The position numbers and the translations under genes are program-made. This document shows positions 35,925-46,880 of a stretch of 64,000 nt of DNA, piece after piece (position 1 is the stretch's first letter; each line of letters opens with the position of its first letter). The stretch is from the NCBI RefSeq assembly GCF_964340395.1, contig NC_135550.1:186001-250000 (forward strand), written 5' to 3'. A model generated the notes under the pieces. The model searched no databases. It was not told where the DNA came from and saw nothing but the letters and a program-made list of their open reading frames with translations. Source of the stretch: Glandiceps talaboti. Lineage: Eukaryota > Hemichordata > Enteropneusta > Spengelidae.

Positions 35925-36660
35925 AGCACCAATAGCATTGTAGCACAACTGTACAGTTTGTAAAATTGTTTATCCACATGCTGATCCATACTAGATATGT
36001 GTTCGTTAGCTGAATGATTATCCAGTTGACTATCCAGCCCTGTTGTTTTCTTTGCAATACATGCGATCATTTGGCTGTTGCTATGGGCGTGGTCATGCTG
36101 CTAGACATATTTACATACATTTTTGGAATGTTTATTCATTTGTCTATTAATCCCTGTTATCTTTGTGAAATACACAATCGTTTGGCTGTTGTTATGGGCG
36201 TGGTCATGGTTGCTAGGGCCAATTATGTCAAAATATTTTTAACAAAATCTGCAGAATATCACTTCTAGAAACATCTCATCAAAGTCAGTCTCATCGTCCA
36301 ACTACCTTTTTTGCCCTAATTTGCATACCACTGATGGGATCATCATGCCGTGAACAATTCTTAATCTAAACACCCTTAAGAATTGTTCCCACCAAATTTT
36401 AGACCAATCTGCCTAGTAGCTTTTGAGTTTAAATTTTTTGACCAAAAATCACATTTTTTGACCAAAAGCACATACCTGTGATGCGATCATTTTCCTTTGA
36501 ACAATTTCCCAGCGAGACACAAGTAATGTCCCCACCAAATACCAAGGCAATCGGTCTGGTGGTTTTTGAGTTTAAGTCATACACACATACATACAGACCG
36601 ACAGACATCACACCATGCCTATAGCACTACTGAACCTTATCAGTTCAGTTGTGCTGAAAA
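35925..36660 (+). repeat. Dispersed repeat D, copy 1
   Basis: It begins TAGCACCAATAGCATTGTAG and ends GGTTCAG...TTCAGTTGTGCTGAAAAA. TAGCACAACTG (or CAGCACAACTG) occurs in inverted orientation near both ends. Internally it has TTGGCTGTTGCTATGGGCG modules, blocks on the theme 'GACCAAAAATCACATTTTTTG', and a (AC)n/(CAGA)n stretch before the end. Other copies or pieces lie near 39367-40825, 45950-46070, 54108-55656, 57690-57795 and 58740-58875. No coding capacity is seen. Confidence 0.7.
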
Positions 36661-37585
36661 ATGATTAGTTAGCATAGCATTGACTTCAGAAAATATCCCA
36701 ATTCCACTATGACAGAACTTTCAATGATTACATAAGACTATTTACTGTAACAGAGATGACTGTAGACCAACTTATCTCTCAAACAACTCTTAACAGGAAG
36801 TGGTGTCCTGTTGTTTTGAAAACATTAAGTCAAGTTTATGGCTGAAATCTATCTTATACAATCAAATTAGTCTGACTAGTTACACAACGGCTCCAACACA
36901 CTAGCCTGTCCACAGTAAGATGACAAGGACACTACATCAGTAGTTAGGCCCTAGTTACATCACCAAGGAACAGAAAGGAATGGTGGAATAGCCACAGTCT
37001 TGAAACTAAATAATTGAATAATCAGTACATCCAGTAATTATGTCTCTATTATTGTCACAACACAGCTTCCTGTACTGTCATGTCATTACTAAACCAATCA
37101 TCATCATAGTGAGGATGATTACCATAGAATTGACTGAATACTTATGTGCTCATACAGATTATTTACTACATGTATATGAATTCATTTGTCATTATTTTTT
37201 GTAAGCTTATATTTGTTTTGGTTGATTTTATTCAAATAAGTTTTGTTTTGAACGACCCGCAAATCGACCTGCAGATCAAACCGCAGTTCAGCCTGTCGGC
37301 CCGCAAAATAATGATACTGGTTGGGGGCCAGATCATTAATAATTCAATGTAGACATCATACCGCCATCCTGACACCCATTCTAACTTGACCAGAATTGAA
37401 AATTACTTCAGACAGCACAATCAATTTCAAATCAGTATGTAGCAGTATTTAGTGCAATGAATACAAAGCCAGTGCGTAGTAAGGAAAAAAAAGTTCTTTT
37501 TTTTTAAATATTAGCACAACTGACCTGTCATGTTCGGTAGTATTTTAGGTCTCAAGAATTGTGTGTGTGTGCGCGCGCACATTCG

Positions 37586-37616
<31 letters not shown>

Positions 37617-37994
37617 GTATGTATGCCAATACCCATCAGTGTAAAACACCACTCATAAATATTCATTGTGCAATATATTCTGCTGACTTCCAAGATGCAA
37701 TGTCCCACAGCAAAGACACCCTATGAAGGCACAAGATCAACTTGATGTTTCTCCAAAATTACAAGTAATTGTAGGTGATGTAAAATCATGAAATGACTCT
37801 CCTGAACCCATAGTTTATAGAAATGACTTCATTTCCTGGTCAAACCTGTAAACTCTCGAGTTTTGGTTTAAAAAATCCAAACTTGGCGGATCTGCATACT
37901 AAAAGGAATACCTTCTTTACAAAATAATAACTTGGATTTCAATATCAGTTGTGCACAACACCATTGCAGGCACTATTTTTTGTTTTACTTTTAG

Positions 37995-38100
37995 GGGAAC
38001 ATTGATTGGTGAATTAGTTGGTTTTGGTCTTGGTGTATGGGTTAGTGTAGGTGCCATTATCTATGCAGACATGTTGGATGAAGTAATATCATTTTACAAG
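37995..38100 (+). CDS. SLC5-family sodium/solute symporter, exon c
   Basis: The exon is 106 nt, acceptor TTTTACTTTTAG|G and donor AAG|GTAACA. Its first base completes the split Trp codon of exon b. It encodes GTLIGELVGFGLGVWVSVGA then IIYADMLDEVISFYK, one membrane helix and a short extracellular link. Vertebrate SLC5A5/6/8 proteins have a much longer loop here. The direct join FYK|LSFMWY with exon d resembles the shorter loop of invertebrate members of the family (from memory, not checked by alignment). Confidence 0.85.
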
Positions 38101-38219
38101 GTAACACGAACAGACTCAACCATAAATAAAGTGTGACATTTGTGTCTACTTCTCTGCTGCTGTTACATATAGCTTTCATTACAATCTTGCATCTTGTTTT
38201 TGCTGTATCATTTCCTTCA

Positions 38220-38394
38220 TTACTTGACCAACCAAATTGTTGCGTCTTTACCTATGTTCATCATTCCTTCTGACTAACCAAATTGTTGCTTCTTTACAGT
38301 TGTCCTTAATAATGCCTTCTGACCACCCAAATTGTTGCTTCTTTACAGTTGTCCTTAATGCCTTCTGACCAACCAAATTGTTGCTTCTTTACAG
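38220..38394 (+). repeat. Tandemly duplicated 3' splice site before exon d
   Basis: Four diverged units of about 46-55 bp precede the exon, each with ACCAACCAAATTGTTGC(T/G)TC or similar and CCTTCTGAC. Three contain an acceptor-like TTCTTTACAG|TTGTCCTT, giving AG boundaries at 38299, 38348 and 38394. Only the last opens the transporter frame. Use of either upstream AG adds 95 or 46 nt, not multiples of three, and reads into stops. Confidence 0.8.
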
Positions 38395-38534
38395 TTGTCC
38401 TTCATGTGGTATAGTGCATTTACTTTCCTTTGCACCATAGTTCTTGGTATACTATGTAGTGAACTGCTTAGGTGTTTCATAAAAGAAGAACGGCACAAGA
38501 AGGTTGACCCATTGCTTCTTGCAACGTTTCTACG
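38395..38534 (+). CDS. SLC5-family sodium/solute symporter, exon d
   Basis: The exon is 140 nt, acceptor CTTCTTTACAG and donor CG|GTATGT. It encodes LSFMWYSAFTFLCTIVLGI then LCSELLRCFIKEERHKKVDP. This is the family's late membrane helix after the (L/I)S(Y/F)(M/L)WYS signature, followed by the basic cytoplasmic segment with a DP motif. The final CG joins the first G of exon e to make Arg. The acceptor is the last of a tandem series of near-identical sites. Confidence 0.88.
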
Positions 38535-39032
38535 GTATGTACTGTGTGTGAGGAATAGTTTGTTTCCGAATTCTAAAAATTGATGCCTCAACAAAAATAA
38601 TACTACCCATGTAATTAGGATATTTTATCGTTACATGTAAATGTTCACACACATTTGAAATATTCACACTTATTGGATAACCTAGAGTAAATGGTTTTGT
38701 TGAAATCAAATGGTATCAAATATCGTTTTATCACCAGAAGTTTATGTAGCCAGAGAAAAGTGCTGACAAAGTTGAACTCGATGTGATATTTGTCCAATTC
38801 TTCATTTGCATTTACCGTGTATTATCTCTTACAGCAGTACATTGACCATGTTAGAGTAAATTCAAAATAATAATAATAACAATAATCCAATCGAGCGGAT
38901 AATGTAAAAGTAGTAACATTCAATGAATTATGCAGCCTTGAAAAAAAATGGAATTGCATCCCAAAGGAAACTTTTCTCTTTCAATACAGTTATTGATTAA
39001 ATTGTAAGATGCATACCTTTATATCATTTCAG

Positions 39033-39201
39033 GCCCAAAGTCAAGAAAACACCAAAGTCCATGGAGATAAATGAAGCAGATGAGGAGATCATTGAAAATT
39101 TGGACAGTGATTTATATGATAAGATAATGATGAATGATGAATTCAGTATGAACCAGTATGACATGGGAGAAAGAATAACTGGTGTTTTGAAAATTGATTA
39201 G
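39033..39201 (+). CDS. SLC5-family sodium/solute symporter, terminal exon e
   Basis: The acceptor TATCATTTCAG ends at 39032. The frame reads PKVKKTPKSMEINEADEEII, then an acidic, asparagine-containing cytoplasmic tail, and stops at TAG 39199-39201. The tail is poorly conserved in the family, so assignment rests on splice phase and position. No AATAAA is seen before repeat D begins near 39367, so the polyadenylation site may lie within repeat sequence. Confidence 0.8.
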
Positions 39202-39366
39202 TCTTAGTACTTTTTACATGAGCACATTTTACTGAGTGTGAATGTATGGTAGATGCCATATAAAACATTTGGGTATAACAACACTCGAAGCATGCACACT
39301 ATTTCTTGAGTATAACATCACAAAGTAGTATCTCCTATAAGAAAATGGCAGAAATGTTTTGCTTCT

Positions 39367-40825
39367 TTATTAGGTTCAGCAGTGCTATAGGCATGGCAAA
39401 ATGAGTGTGTGTAAACAACTTAAAGTTAAAAATAGCAACAATAGCGTTGCAGCACAACTGTATGGAGTTTTTAAAAATGTTAACCCACATGCTGATCCAT
39501 GCCAGGTATAGGGGTTCATTTGCTGAATGGTTATCCAGTTGCCTATCCAACCCTGTTGTTATCTTTGCAATATACACGATCATTTGGCTATTGCTATGGG
39601 TGTGGTCGTGTTGCTAGACATATTTGCATACATTTTTTGAATATTCATTCACTTGTCTATGAATCCCTGTTATCCTTGCAATATACATGACCAAGTGGCT
39701 GTTGCTATGGGTGTGATATGATGATGATTTTATTTGGGTAAAAAGTTATACAAGTACATATTAAAATACAAGGATAAAAAATCACCGAGGTTAACACATA
39801 AAAGTATTTGTGGTGTGGTCCTGTTGCCAGGTATATTTGCATACATTTTTCAAATGCTTATTCATTTGTCTTAATCCCTGTTGTTATCTGTGCAATATCT
39901 GTGATCATTTAACTGTTGTGCCATGAGTGTGGTCTTGTTGCTAGGCTAGGCATGTTTGCATACATTTTTTGAATGTTCACTTGTCGAAGAATCCCTGTTG
40001 TTATCTTTGTGAAATACACCAGTTTGGCTGTTGCTATGGGCGTGGTCAAGGTTACTAGGGCCAATTTTCCAAAATCTTTGACAAAATCTGCAAAAAATAA
40101 CACTTCTAGAAGCATCTCACCAAGTTTCAGTCTCATTGACCGAGTACTTTTTGAGATATGTTTTTGACCAAAATTCACATTTGTATTACCTAATTTGCAT
40201 ATCACTGATGACATCATTATATGCTTAATATTGCTTCGTCTATACACCCCCAGATGCATCTCCATTAAATTTCAGTCTAATCTGAGCTGCTGAGTAGTTT
40301 AGGAATTAAAGATTTTTACCAAAGAGACACATTTTAGCTGTAATTTGCATATCACTGATGGCATCGTCATGTGATGAACAATCCTTAATCTAAACACCCT
40401 TAAGAATGTTCACACCAAATTTCAGACCCATCTGCCCAGTAGCTTTTGAATTTGAATTTTTTGACCAAATCACACCGGTGGTAAGATCATTTTGATTTGA
40501 AGAATTTTCCAACTAGACACCCAAGGTAATACATCCACCAAATATCATGGCAATCAGTCCAGCAGTTTTGACTTTAGTTTTTTACAAACACAGACAATGA
40601 GTGCAATTATTACTAGCAACAAGGCCACACCCATAGCTACAGCCAAATGGCGTCCATTGCAAATATAACAGGAATGAATGGGCAAGTGAATAACAATTCC
40701 AAAATGTATGCAAATATGCCTAGTAACAAGACCACACCCATAGCAACAGCCAAATGATGGCATATATGGTAAACATAAATACCAAAACTGTACAGTTGTG
40801 CTACAATGCCATTGGTGTTATTTTT
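39367..40825. repeat. Dispersed repeat D, composite copy with inverted ends
   Basis: The segment starts with the D end in reverse (AGCAGTGCTATAGGCATGGC), continues with D start modules and several tandem 'GTTGCTATGGGTGTGGTC' units, then blocks on the theme 'TTTGCATATCACTGATG'. It closes with a reverse-oriented D start (CAACTGTACAG / CTGTACAGTTGTGC near 40785). It looks like two or more D copies inserted in opposite orientations. Confidence 0.6.
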
Positions 40826-41555
40826 ACCTCCCGTAAGGGTACGGGAGGTATTAAAAGGGGAATGCCTGTCTGTCTGTCTGTCTGTCTGTATGTCTGTGAA
40901 ACCATTTTCTAAAAATCGGCTGGCTCAATTGTAATGAAATTTGGGCTATATAATCTTTAGGGTAATAGCGGGACCTGATTAGGTTTTGAGCAAGATCTGT
41001 TAATGTTTAATTAGAGAAATTTGCATATTAATGAAATCAACTAATTATGCAATATCTTAAGACTGCATACTTCAATTTCAATATAATTTAGTATATTCGT
41101 TAAACATAACATACATTTGTCCTATGAAATTCGTTGATGGTATCTTACAGCGTTAATGAATATTTTGCATAATTAATTATTTTTGGTAATTAGGCTATAT
41201 CTTAAGAATACATACTTCAAATTCAACATGATTTAGTACATACGTTAACCATAAGAAAACACATATGTCCTATCAATTTTGTTGATGCACCGTACAGTGT
41301 TAATGAATAATTTGCATAATTAATGATTTTCGGTAATTAGGCTATATCTTAAGAAAACATACTTCAATTCCAATATAATTCAGTACACACGTTAACCATA
41401 ACAATTGCATATGTCCTGTAAAGCTTGTTGGTGTACCTTTCAGTGTTAATGAATAATTTGCATAATTAATGATTCTTGGTAATTAGGCTATATCTTACGA
41501 CTGCATGCTTCAATTTCAATATAATTCAGTACATACATTAACCATAACAAATTGT
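40824..41555 (+). mobile_element. Pearl/Helentron-like tandem-core element, copy A (3' truncated)
   Basis: It begins with the hairpin ACCTCCCGTA-AGGG-TACGGGAGGT (40826-40849), then a (CTGT)n microsatellite (about 40867-40893), then a unique segment. Tandem units of about 146 bp follow, with starts at 41052, 41197, 41344 and 41490 (ATATCTTA(A/C)GA landmark). Hairpin, tetranucleotide microsatellite and a 140-190-bp tandem core are the plan of the 'pearl' elements of bivalves, regarded as non-autonomous Helentron-type elements. The 3' end is missing. Confidence 0.65.
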
Positions 41556-42135
41556 AAAAAGATAGAAAAACGCTACTTTTTGAATACATAGCGATGTTAT
41601 TAAAATCGTTATTTACATGATGATTCCTTGCATGCACGATTTAAATTGATGGTTCACTAAAGTGACTGTACACTGACTCCTTGCTAATATGTATCTAATA
41701 TCTCTATTGTACGCTGGCTTAACTTTGAATAAAAATGTGTCGAGATAAAAATTGTAACTTTTTGCAGCAAATTAAAAATTCTTTGTGCAGGAAAGTACAA
41801 AAGAAATGCACACATTTACTGTGCATTTTCCACGAGTAATAGTAGTCTTGACAGTCTCCTTCATTTGAAGATAGCAAGACGCAGTTATAATGTCAGCGAG
41901 TGAAACTCAAAAGAAAAGACGGAAAGTCATTCAATGAGAGGTCGCCTGCTATGCTGCATGTAGTGACTCCGAAGAGGCGCTCGATCTCATTTACATCTTG
42001 TTCCTTATATTAAAACATTTCATACTGATAAAATGGCAGATCTCTTTTTGGAATATTTGGTGGCCCTAGGTACGCAGTTTAAGATCCACTCTTTGAAGAT
42101 CCACTTTCAAAAATTGTGTTCGACGTTGTCTTTGG
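41556..42135. other. Non-coding stretch between two tandem-core elements
   Basis: No gene is recognised. The sequence is AT-rich without repeats that I can relate to the rest of the window. Confidence 0.5.
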
Positions 42136-42880
42136 TTAGTCCCTGCGGACGAAGTCCGGAACGGGGACTTATGGATTGGGTTCCATCTGTCCGTGCGTCC
42201 GTGCGTCCGTGCGTCCGTCCGTCCATCCGCAGCTGTTTCTTGGAGATGCCTGGACCGATTTTTTTCAAACTTGGTACAGGGGCAACATACTATGGCATAC
42301 ATATGCACGTCAATTTGTTTTATGATACGATCCAATATGGCCGCCTAGCAACCATTTTGTTTGCGAATTTTCATGTCCAAAGCCATAACTCAGACATGCT
42401 TGAACAGATCTCATTCAAAGTTGGTATTAGGACAGTGTTCTATGACATACATGTGTATATCCATTTTCGTCGTGATACGATCCAATATGGCTGCCTGCCA
42501 GCCATTTTGTTTGTGAATTTTCCATATCCAAAGCCATAACTCAGACATGCTTAAACAGATCTCATTCAAAGTTGGTATTAGGACAGTGTTCTATGACATA
42601 CATCTGCATATCCATTTTCGTCGTGATACGATCCAATATGGCTGCCTGGCAGCCATTTTGTTTGTGAATTTTCCATGTCCAAAGCCATAACTCAGACTCC
42701 ATTTTCATCGTGATATGATCCCCCATACCCAACCAATCCTTTATTGTTGGAGGCATATTCCATGTCCAACAAGCACACACAACATATCTAAGTCTGTTTG
42801 TTTTAGGTTCACAAATGTTGTTGCGTGATCAGAGTAGTGATAATTCCTTAAAACCCAATTATAGCGGGGCTATGTCATTC
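42136..42880 (+). mobile_element. Second tandem-core element family (GTCCCTGCGGAC type)
   Basis: It starts with a hairpin-forming segment (GTCCCTGCGGAC ... GTCCGGAACGGGGAC, 42138-42164), followed by a (CCGT/GCGT)n microsatellite at about 42188-42228. Tandem units of about 150 bp follow (TCCAATATGG at 42331, 42481 and 42632). The last unit is shortened, and a CCAATTATAGCGGGGCTATG segment near 42855 resembles a distal end. The open frames across it (168 codons, 42033-42539) come from the repeat and are not a gene. Confidence 0.6.
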
Positions 42881-43800
42881 TCAATTACTTGTTAAAATGT
42901 TGTTTTATATAATTATCTCATTGCACACTGACACTAGCGTTATTTCTCAATTCATTTTGAAGCGACAATTTGATATGGAAAGAATGGCCCTGAATTTGTA
43001 AACAGAGCTGTACCTTCGACATCAAAATCCAAACTTCAATTTCCATTATAATGATAATGACAAGGAGAATTCACTAAGTTCACCTTGGGTTCCGACATAA
43101 ACGAGGCCATAAAAGTTTTGGGAGTTGGGTAAAGAAAATGATTATTTTGTTGTGTTACTTATTTGAGAAAGCACCATCCATTTTTTTTACTTTGAATGTG
43201 ACATCTTTTCGGCAACTACTTTGAAAGATACGACATTAGGCCAGAAAAAATGAAAAAGCTGTTCAACCTACCCATATATTTTTTTCTGGTGATGGGCAAT
43301 ATATCCTCATGCGGTCTTCACATTTTTTTTCAAAATTAAGGATATTTCTTTATATTTTCTGAATAGTACATGTAACAATATACATTTGAGTCTATTCCAA
43401 ATTATATAATATCTTATACAGTGGTTTAATTGGCTCTGCTGATGCATACAAGCATGAATTGAGATTAAATTAAGCTGTTGCATATCCAATGTGCACTAAA
43501 AAGAATTGAACAAAAGTTTACAACAATTGGAGTGGGCTGAGCAGTCACTGGGCCATCACACGTCTGAAAGTCTTGAAATGTTTTGCTCTTTATTCGGGAT
43601 TTTTTTGAACCAAATTAAACTTCAGGAGAAGTCATTCATCTTTCAGCTTTGCCACAACAAAATACACTTCCAGATAATATGTAATGCATAGCATTATTGT
43701 TTCAATTCTGGTATTTATTACCATATTCAAGCATTGTAAAACTTTAAATTATATCAATGGTTTGATATTTCATGCCTCTAAATGGCCTCCTACACTGTCT
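42881..43800. other. Non-coding stretch
   Basis: AT-rich sequence with no recognised gene or repeat. Confidence 0.5.
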
Positions 43801-43802
43801 TA

Positions 43803-44898
43803 TTACCTCCCGTAAGGGTACGGGAGGTATTAAAAGGGGAATGTATGTCTGTCCGTTTATCTGTCTGTCTGTCTGTCTGTGTCTGTGTCATCATTTTCTA
43901 AAAATCGGCTGTCTTAATTGTAATGAAATTTGGAATATATAATCTTTAGGGTAATGGCTAAACCTGATTAAGTTTTGAGCCAGGTCTGTTAATGTTTAAT
44001 TAGAGAAATTTGCATATTAATTAAATCTACTTATTATGCAATATCTTAAGACTGCATATTTCAATTTCAATGTAATTTAGAATATTCGTTAAACATATCA
44101 TACATTTGTCCTATAAAATTTGTTGATGTGCCTTACAGCGTTAATGAATAATTTGCATAATTAATTATTTTCGGTAATTAGGCTATATCTTAAGAATGCA
44201 TACTTCAATTCCAATATAATTCAGTACACACGTTAACCATAACAATCACATATGTCCTGTAAAGCATGTTGATGTACCTTTCAGTTTTAATGAATAATTT
44301 GCATAATTAATGATTCTTGGTAATTAGGCTATATGCTACGACTGCATACTTCAATTTAAATACAATTCAGTACATACATTAACCATAACAAATTGTGTAT
44401 GTCCTATAAAGTTAGTAGAGGTACCTTACAGTGTTAATGAATAATTTGCATAATTAATGATTTTCGGTAATTAGACTATATCTTAAGACTGCATACTTCA
44501 ATTTCAATACAATTTAGTACATATGTTAACCATAACAAAATAAAGTAGATATGTCCTATAAAATTTTTGATATAGCTTACAGTTTTAATGAGAAATTTTC
44601 ATAATGAATGATTTAAGTAACCTAGGCTGTATATTAAAAATGCAAGCTTCAAATTTCGTATAATATGATACATATATCAACTATAATAATACGCATCTGT
44701 CCTATGAAGTTTGTTGCTACAACTTTTACCTAGTATTTTGAATAATGAACGATATTCAGTAATTAAGCAGTATCATACACTCTTACATACATTAACCTAA
44801 GAAAGCACGCTTGTCCAAAACCAAAGCCTGTTACCATAGTTTTTTTAGTTTAATGAGTTATTTGCATAATTAGTGATTCCCTTACGGGAGGCATTCAG
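43803..44898 (+). mobile_element. Pearl/Helentron-like tandem-core element, copy B (complete)
   Basis: The 5' hairpin ACCTCCCGTA-AGGG-TACGGGAGGT lies at 43805-43828, with a (CTGT)n microsatellite at about 43858-43885. Tandem units of 143-147 bp start at 44041, 44184, 44331 and 44478, with a diverged unit near 44630. The far end carries CCCTTACGGGAGG (44879-44891), an inverted copy of the 5' terminal motif. It encodes nothing. Confidence 0.7.
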
Positions 44899-46086
44899 TG
44901 TAAATCTGGTTTTCAATTTGTTTTCACCTTTGGAGTTGTCTCCTTCCAATCTGTAGCAATCAAGGTGATAATTGTCTTTCTCCCAAAACAAGATGGAAGA
45001 TGGAAGGTGTCTGGCTGAGTACCTCCCTGTATATGTTAGAGCTAATTAGAGACATGTAAATCCACATCCTGTGTACAGTAATCTCGTTCGGAGTATTATT
45101 GTAGTTGGCTATCACTGATATTTTATGCATCATTGTATCATATGATTTTATATCTCCACTGTAGTGTAGGTGACAGAAGGGGTGGCTAAAATAATGCTTG
45201 ACATTCATTTGGCGGGGCTTAACATTTTGTTTAGAAGAGAGGGTGAGAGGAACTACACCATTTATTAACCGTAAATTGTGTACATTTCCTAACTGTAGCT
45301 ATGCAGACAAATTGCATGAGATAGTATCAAGATGACTGAATAAGTTCTATCTAAACTCGACCTGAAATATTTTGCTATCATTATATATGGTTTGTTTTAT
45401 CCTTGTCAAGTATTGTGAAAAAATGAAATTGACCTACCTACCCAATGTGATGAGTTAGGTTACCCGTTGGCCAGCATTTTTTATTTTTTCTGGCCTTACA
45501 TATATTTAAATGCGTATTTTAAAATATATATATTATGTAAATTGCATGCAAAAGTATGTAAATTAGCACATTTCTAAATTTTAAATGATTGCACTCAAGA
45601 CAAAGTTCTGCCAACCCCCCCCCAACCCCAACCCCCCCGGCAATTTGGTCAGACTACGGCCCTGCTAATGGTTCATTCGTTGGTTTCGAGTGTCCCAAGT
45701 TAATGATTTGTATGCACACACAAAGACACACAGACATATATACATTTAGATACAATGTGTTGAGAATAAAATGGCAACAGTATAACCTGGTTACTGAAGT
45801 AACCCATTATTATTTTGACAATGAAACTGTATGATACATCCTAGCTAAGAAACCTAGGCAATTAGGTCTTGTTGACCAACATGTTTTAACAAAATTAACG
45901 ACAGACACTTCATTATCTCCGAGACTTTTACCCTAAAGTAATGTACGTAATTATGCCTAGCAACAAGACCATGCCCATAGCAACAATCAACTGATGGCGT
46001 GTATTGTGAAGATGAAATGTATATGTAGAGAGGAAAGTGAATTTGGTAAATAATAACTTCAAACTTCATTAATTTTTAATGGCCAT
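44899..46086. other. Non-coding stretch with a piece of repeat D
   Basis: No gene is seen. C runs lie near 45615-45640. A reverse-oriented fragment of repeat D (GCCTAGCAACAAGACCATGCCCATAGCAAC) lies at about 45954-45985. Confidence 0.5.
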
Positions 46087-46224
46087 CGTCAATAAAGACA
46101 GAACTATGTGGATACTAACGAACTTTATTAGAGAACACGCTAAGAGCGAAAGTACAAGGGAACAAACAGAACAAACAAACTATCATATAAACGAAAGGAT
46201 CCACAAGTGGACAGTGTGATGGCG
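46087..46224 (-). repeat. 3' LTR
   Basis: It matches 51668-51814 from CGTCAATAAAGACAG to GTGTGATGGCG, lacking the ATGAAGTA present in the other copy. On the minus strand it contains an AATAAA polyadenylation signal (CTCTAATAAAGTTCG). Confidence 0.85.
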
Positions 46225-46545
46225 TGGTTCCTTCTCCGTCTCTCTTGTTGTCCTTGTTGTAAAGTTTACTTCTAACAATACTAGATTCTATTTCAATATT
46301 TGGTGCCCTCTTGAGCACGAGTTATATAAACATTGACTATCATAAGTAGGTGATATCAATAAAATTATTAAAACATGGAAATGCGGGCGGCACTTGGCTC
46401 GCACCCTTACAGGCATTGTTATGGCCTCAGTGTCACACATGAAGGATATTGACAGTGTTGTGAAGTATATAACAATGTGGTACTATGGGCGGCGCTTGGC
46501 TCGCACCCTTTAAAGGCTTTATTATGGCCTCAATGTAACACAGTA

Positions 46546-46839
46546 TTAGTCCATGATCCAATCTCCAGATTCTTGCCATGCTGGTAGTTTACGGCTTCTA
46601 GTACACTTCCTTGTTATGTTTGCTTCAGTCTTGTGTTCTAGCTTGTTATCGTTTTTAGGTTTAATGCTGGTAATTGATTCTGTAGGATCTGGTGGTGTGG
46701 TTATTGCTTCTGGAGGTTGACTATCCAAGGTTGTTGTTCCGTTGAAGTCAGTGGCCATTTCTTTCTCTTGTTGGTGTATAGGGGTTGTGTTTGATATGTC
46801 ATTGGTATTGGTGTTAAGTGGTACTTCATCCATGTTCAT
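46546..46839 (-). pseudogene. C-terminal tail of LTR retrotransposon Pol, frameshifted
   Basis: The 97-codon frame (PPEAITTPPDPTESIT, then RKCTRSRKLPAWQESGDWIMD-like end) lies directly after the main Pol frame and carries the polar, proline-rich tail that follows integrase in such elements. It is in another frame than the integrase because of a small indel near 46880. Confidence 0.6.
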
Positions 46840-46880
46840 TGCGGTAATAGGTTTGTCCTGGTCTTGTTCAACGCTGTACT

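Noticed and set aside
42033-42539. A 168-codon protein
   Set aside because: The frame runs through a microsatellite and 150-bp tandem units of a non-coding element.
44041-44650. CRISPR-like array of regularly spaced repeats
   Set aside because: The roughly 146-bp units are contiguous diverged tandem copies without short repeat/spacer structure, in a eukaryotic mobile element.
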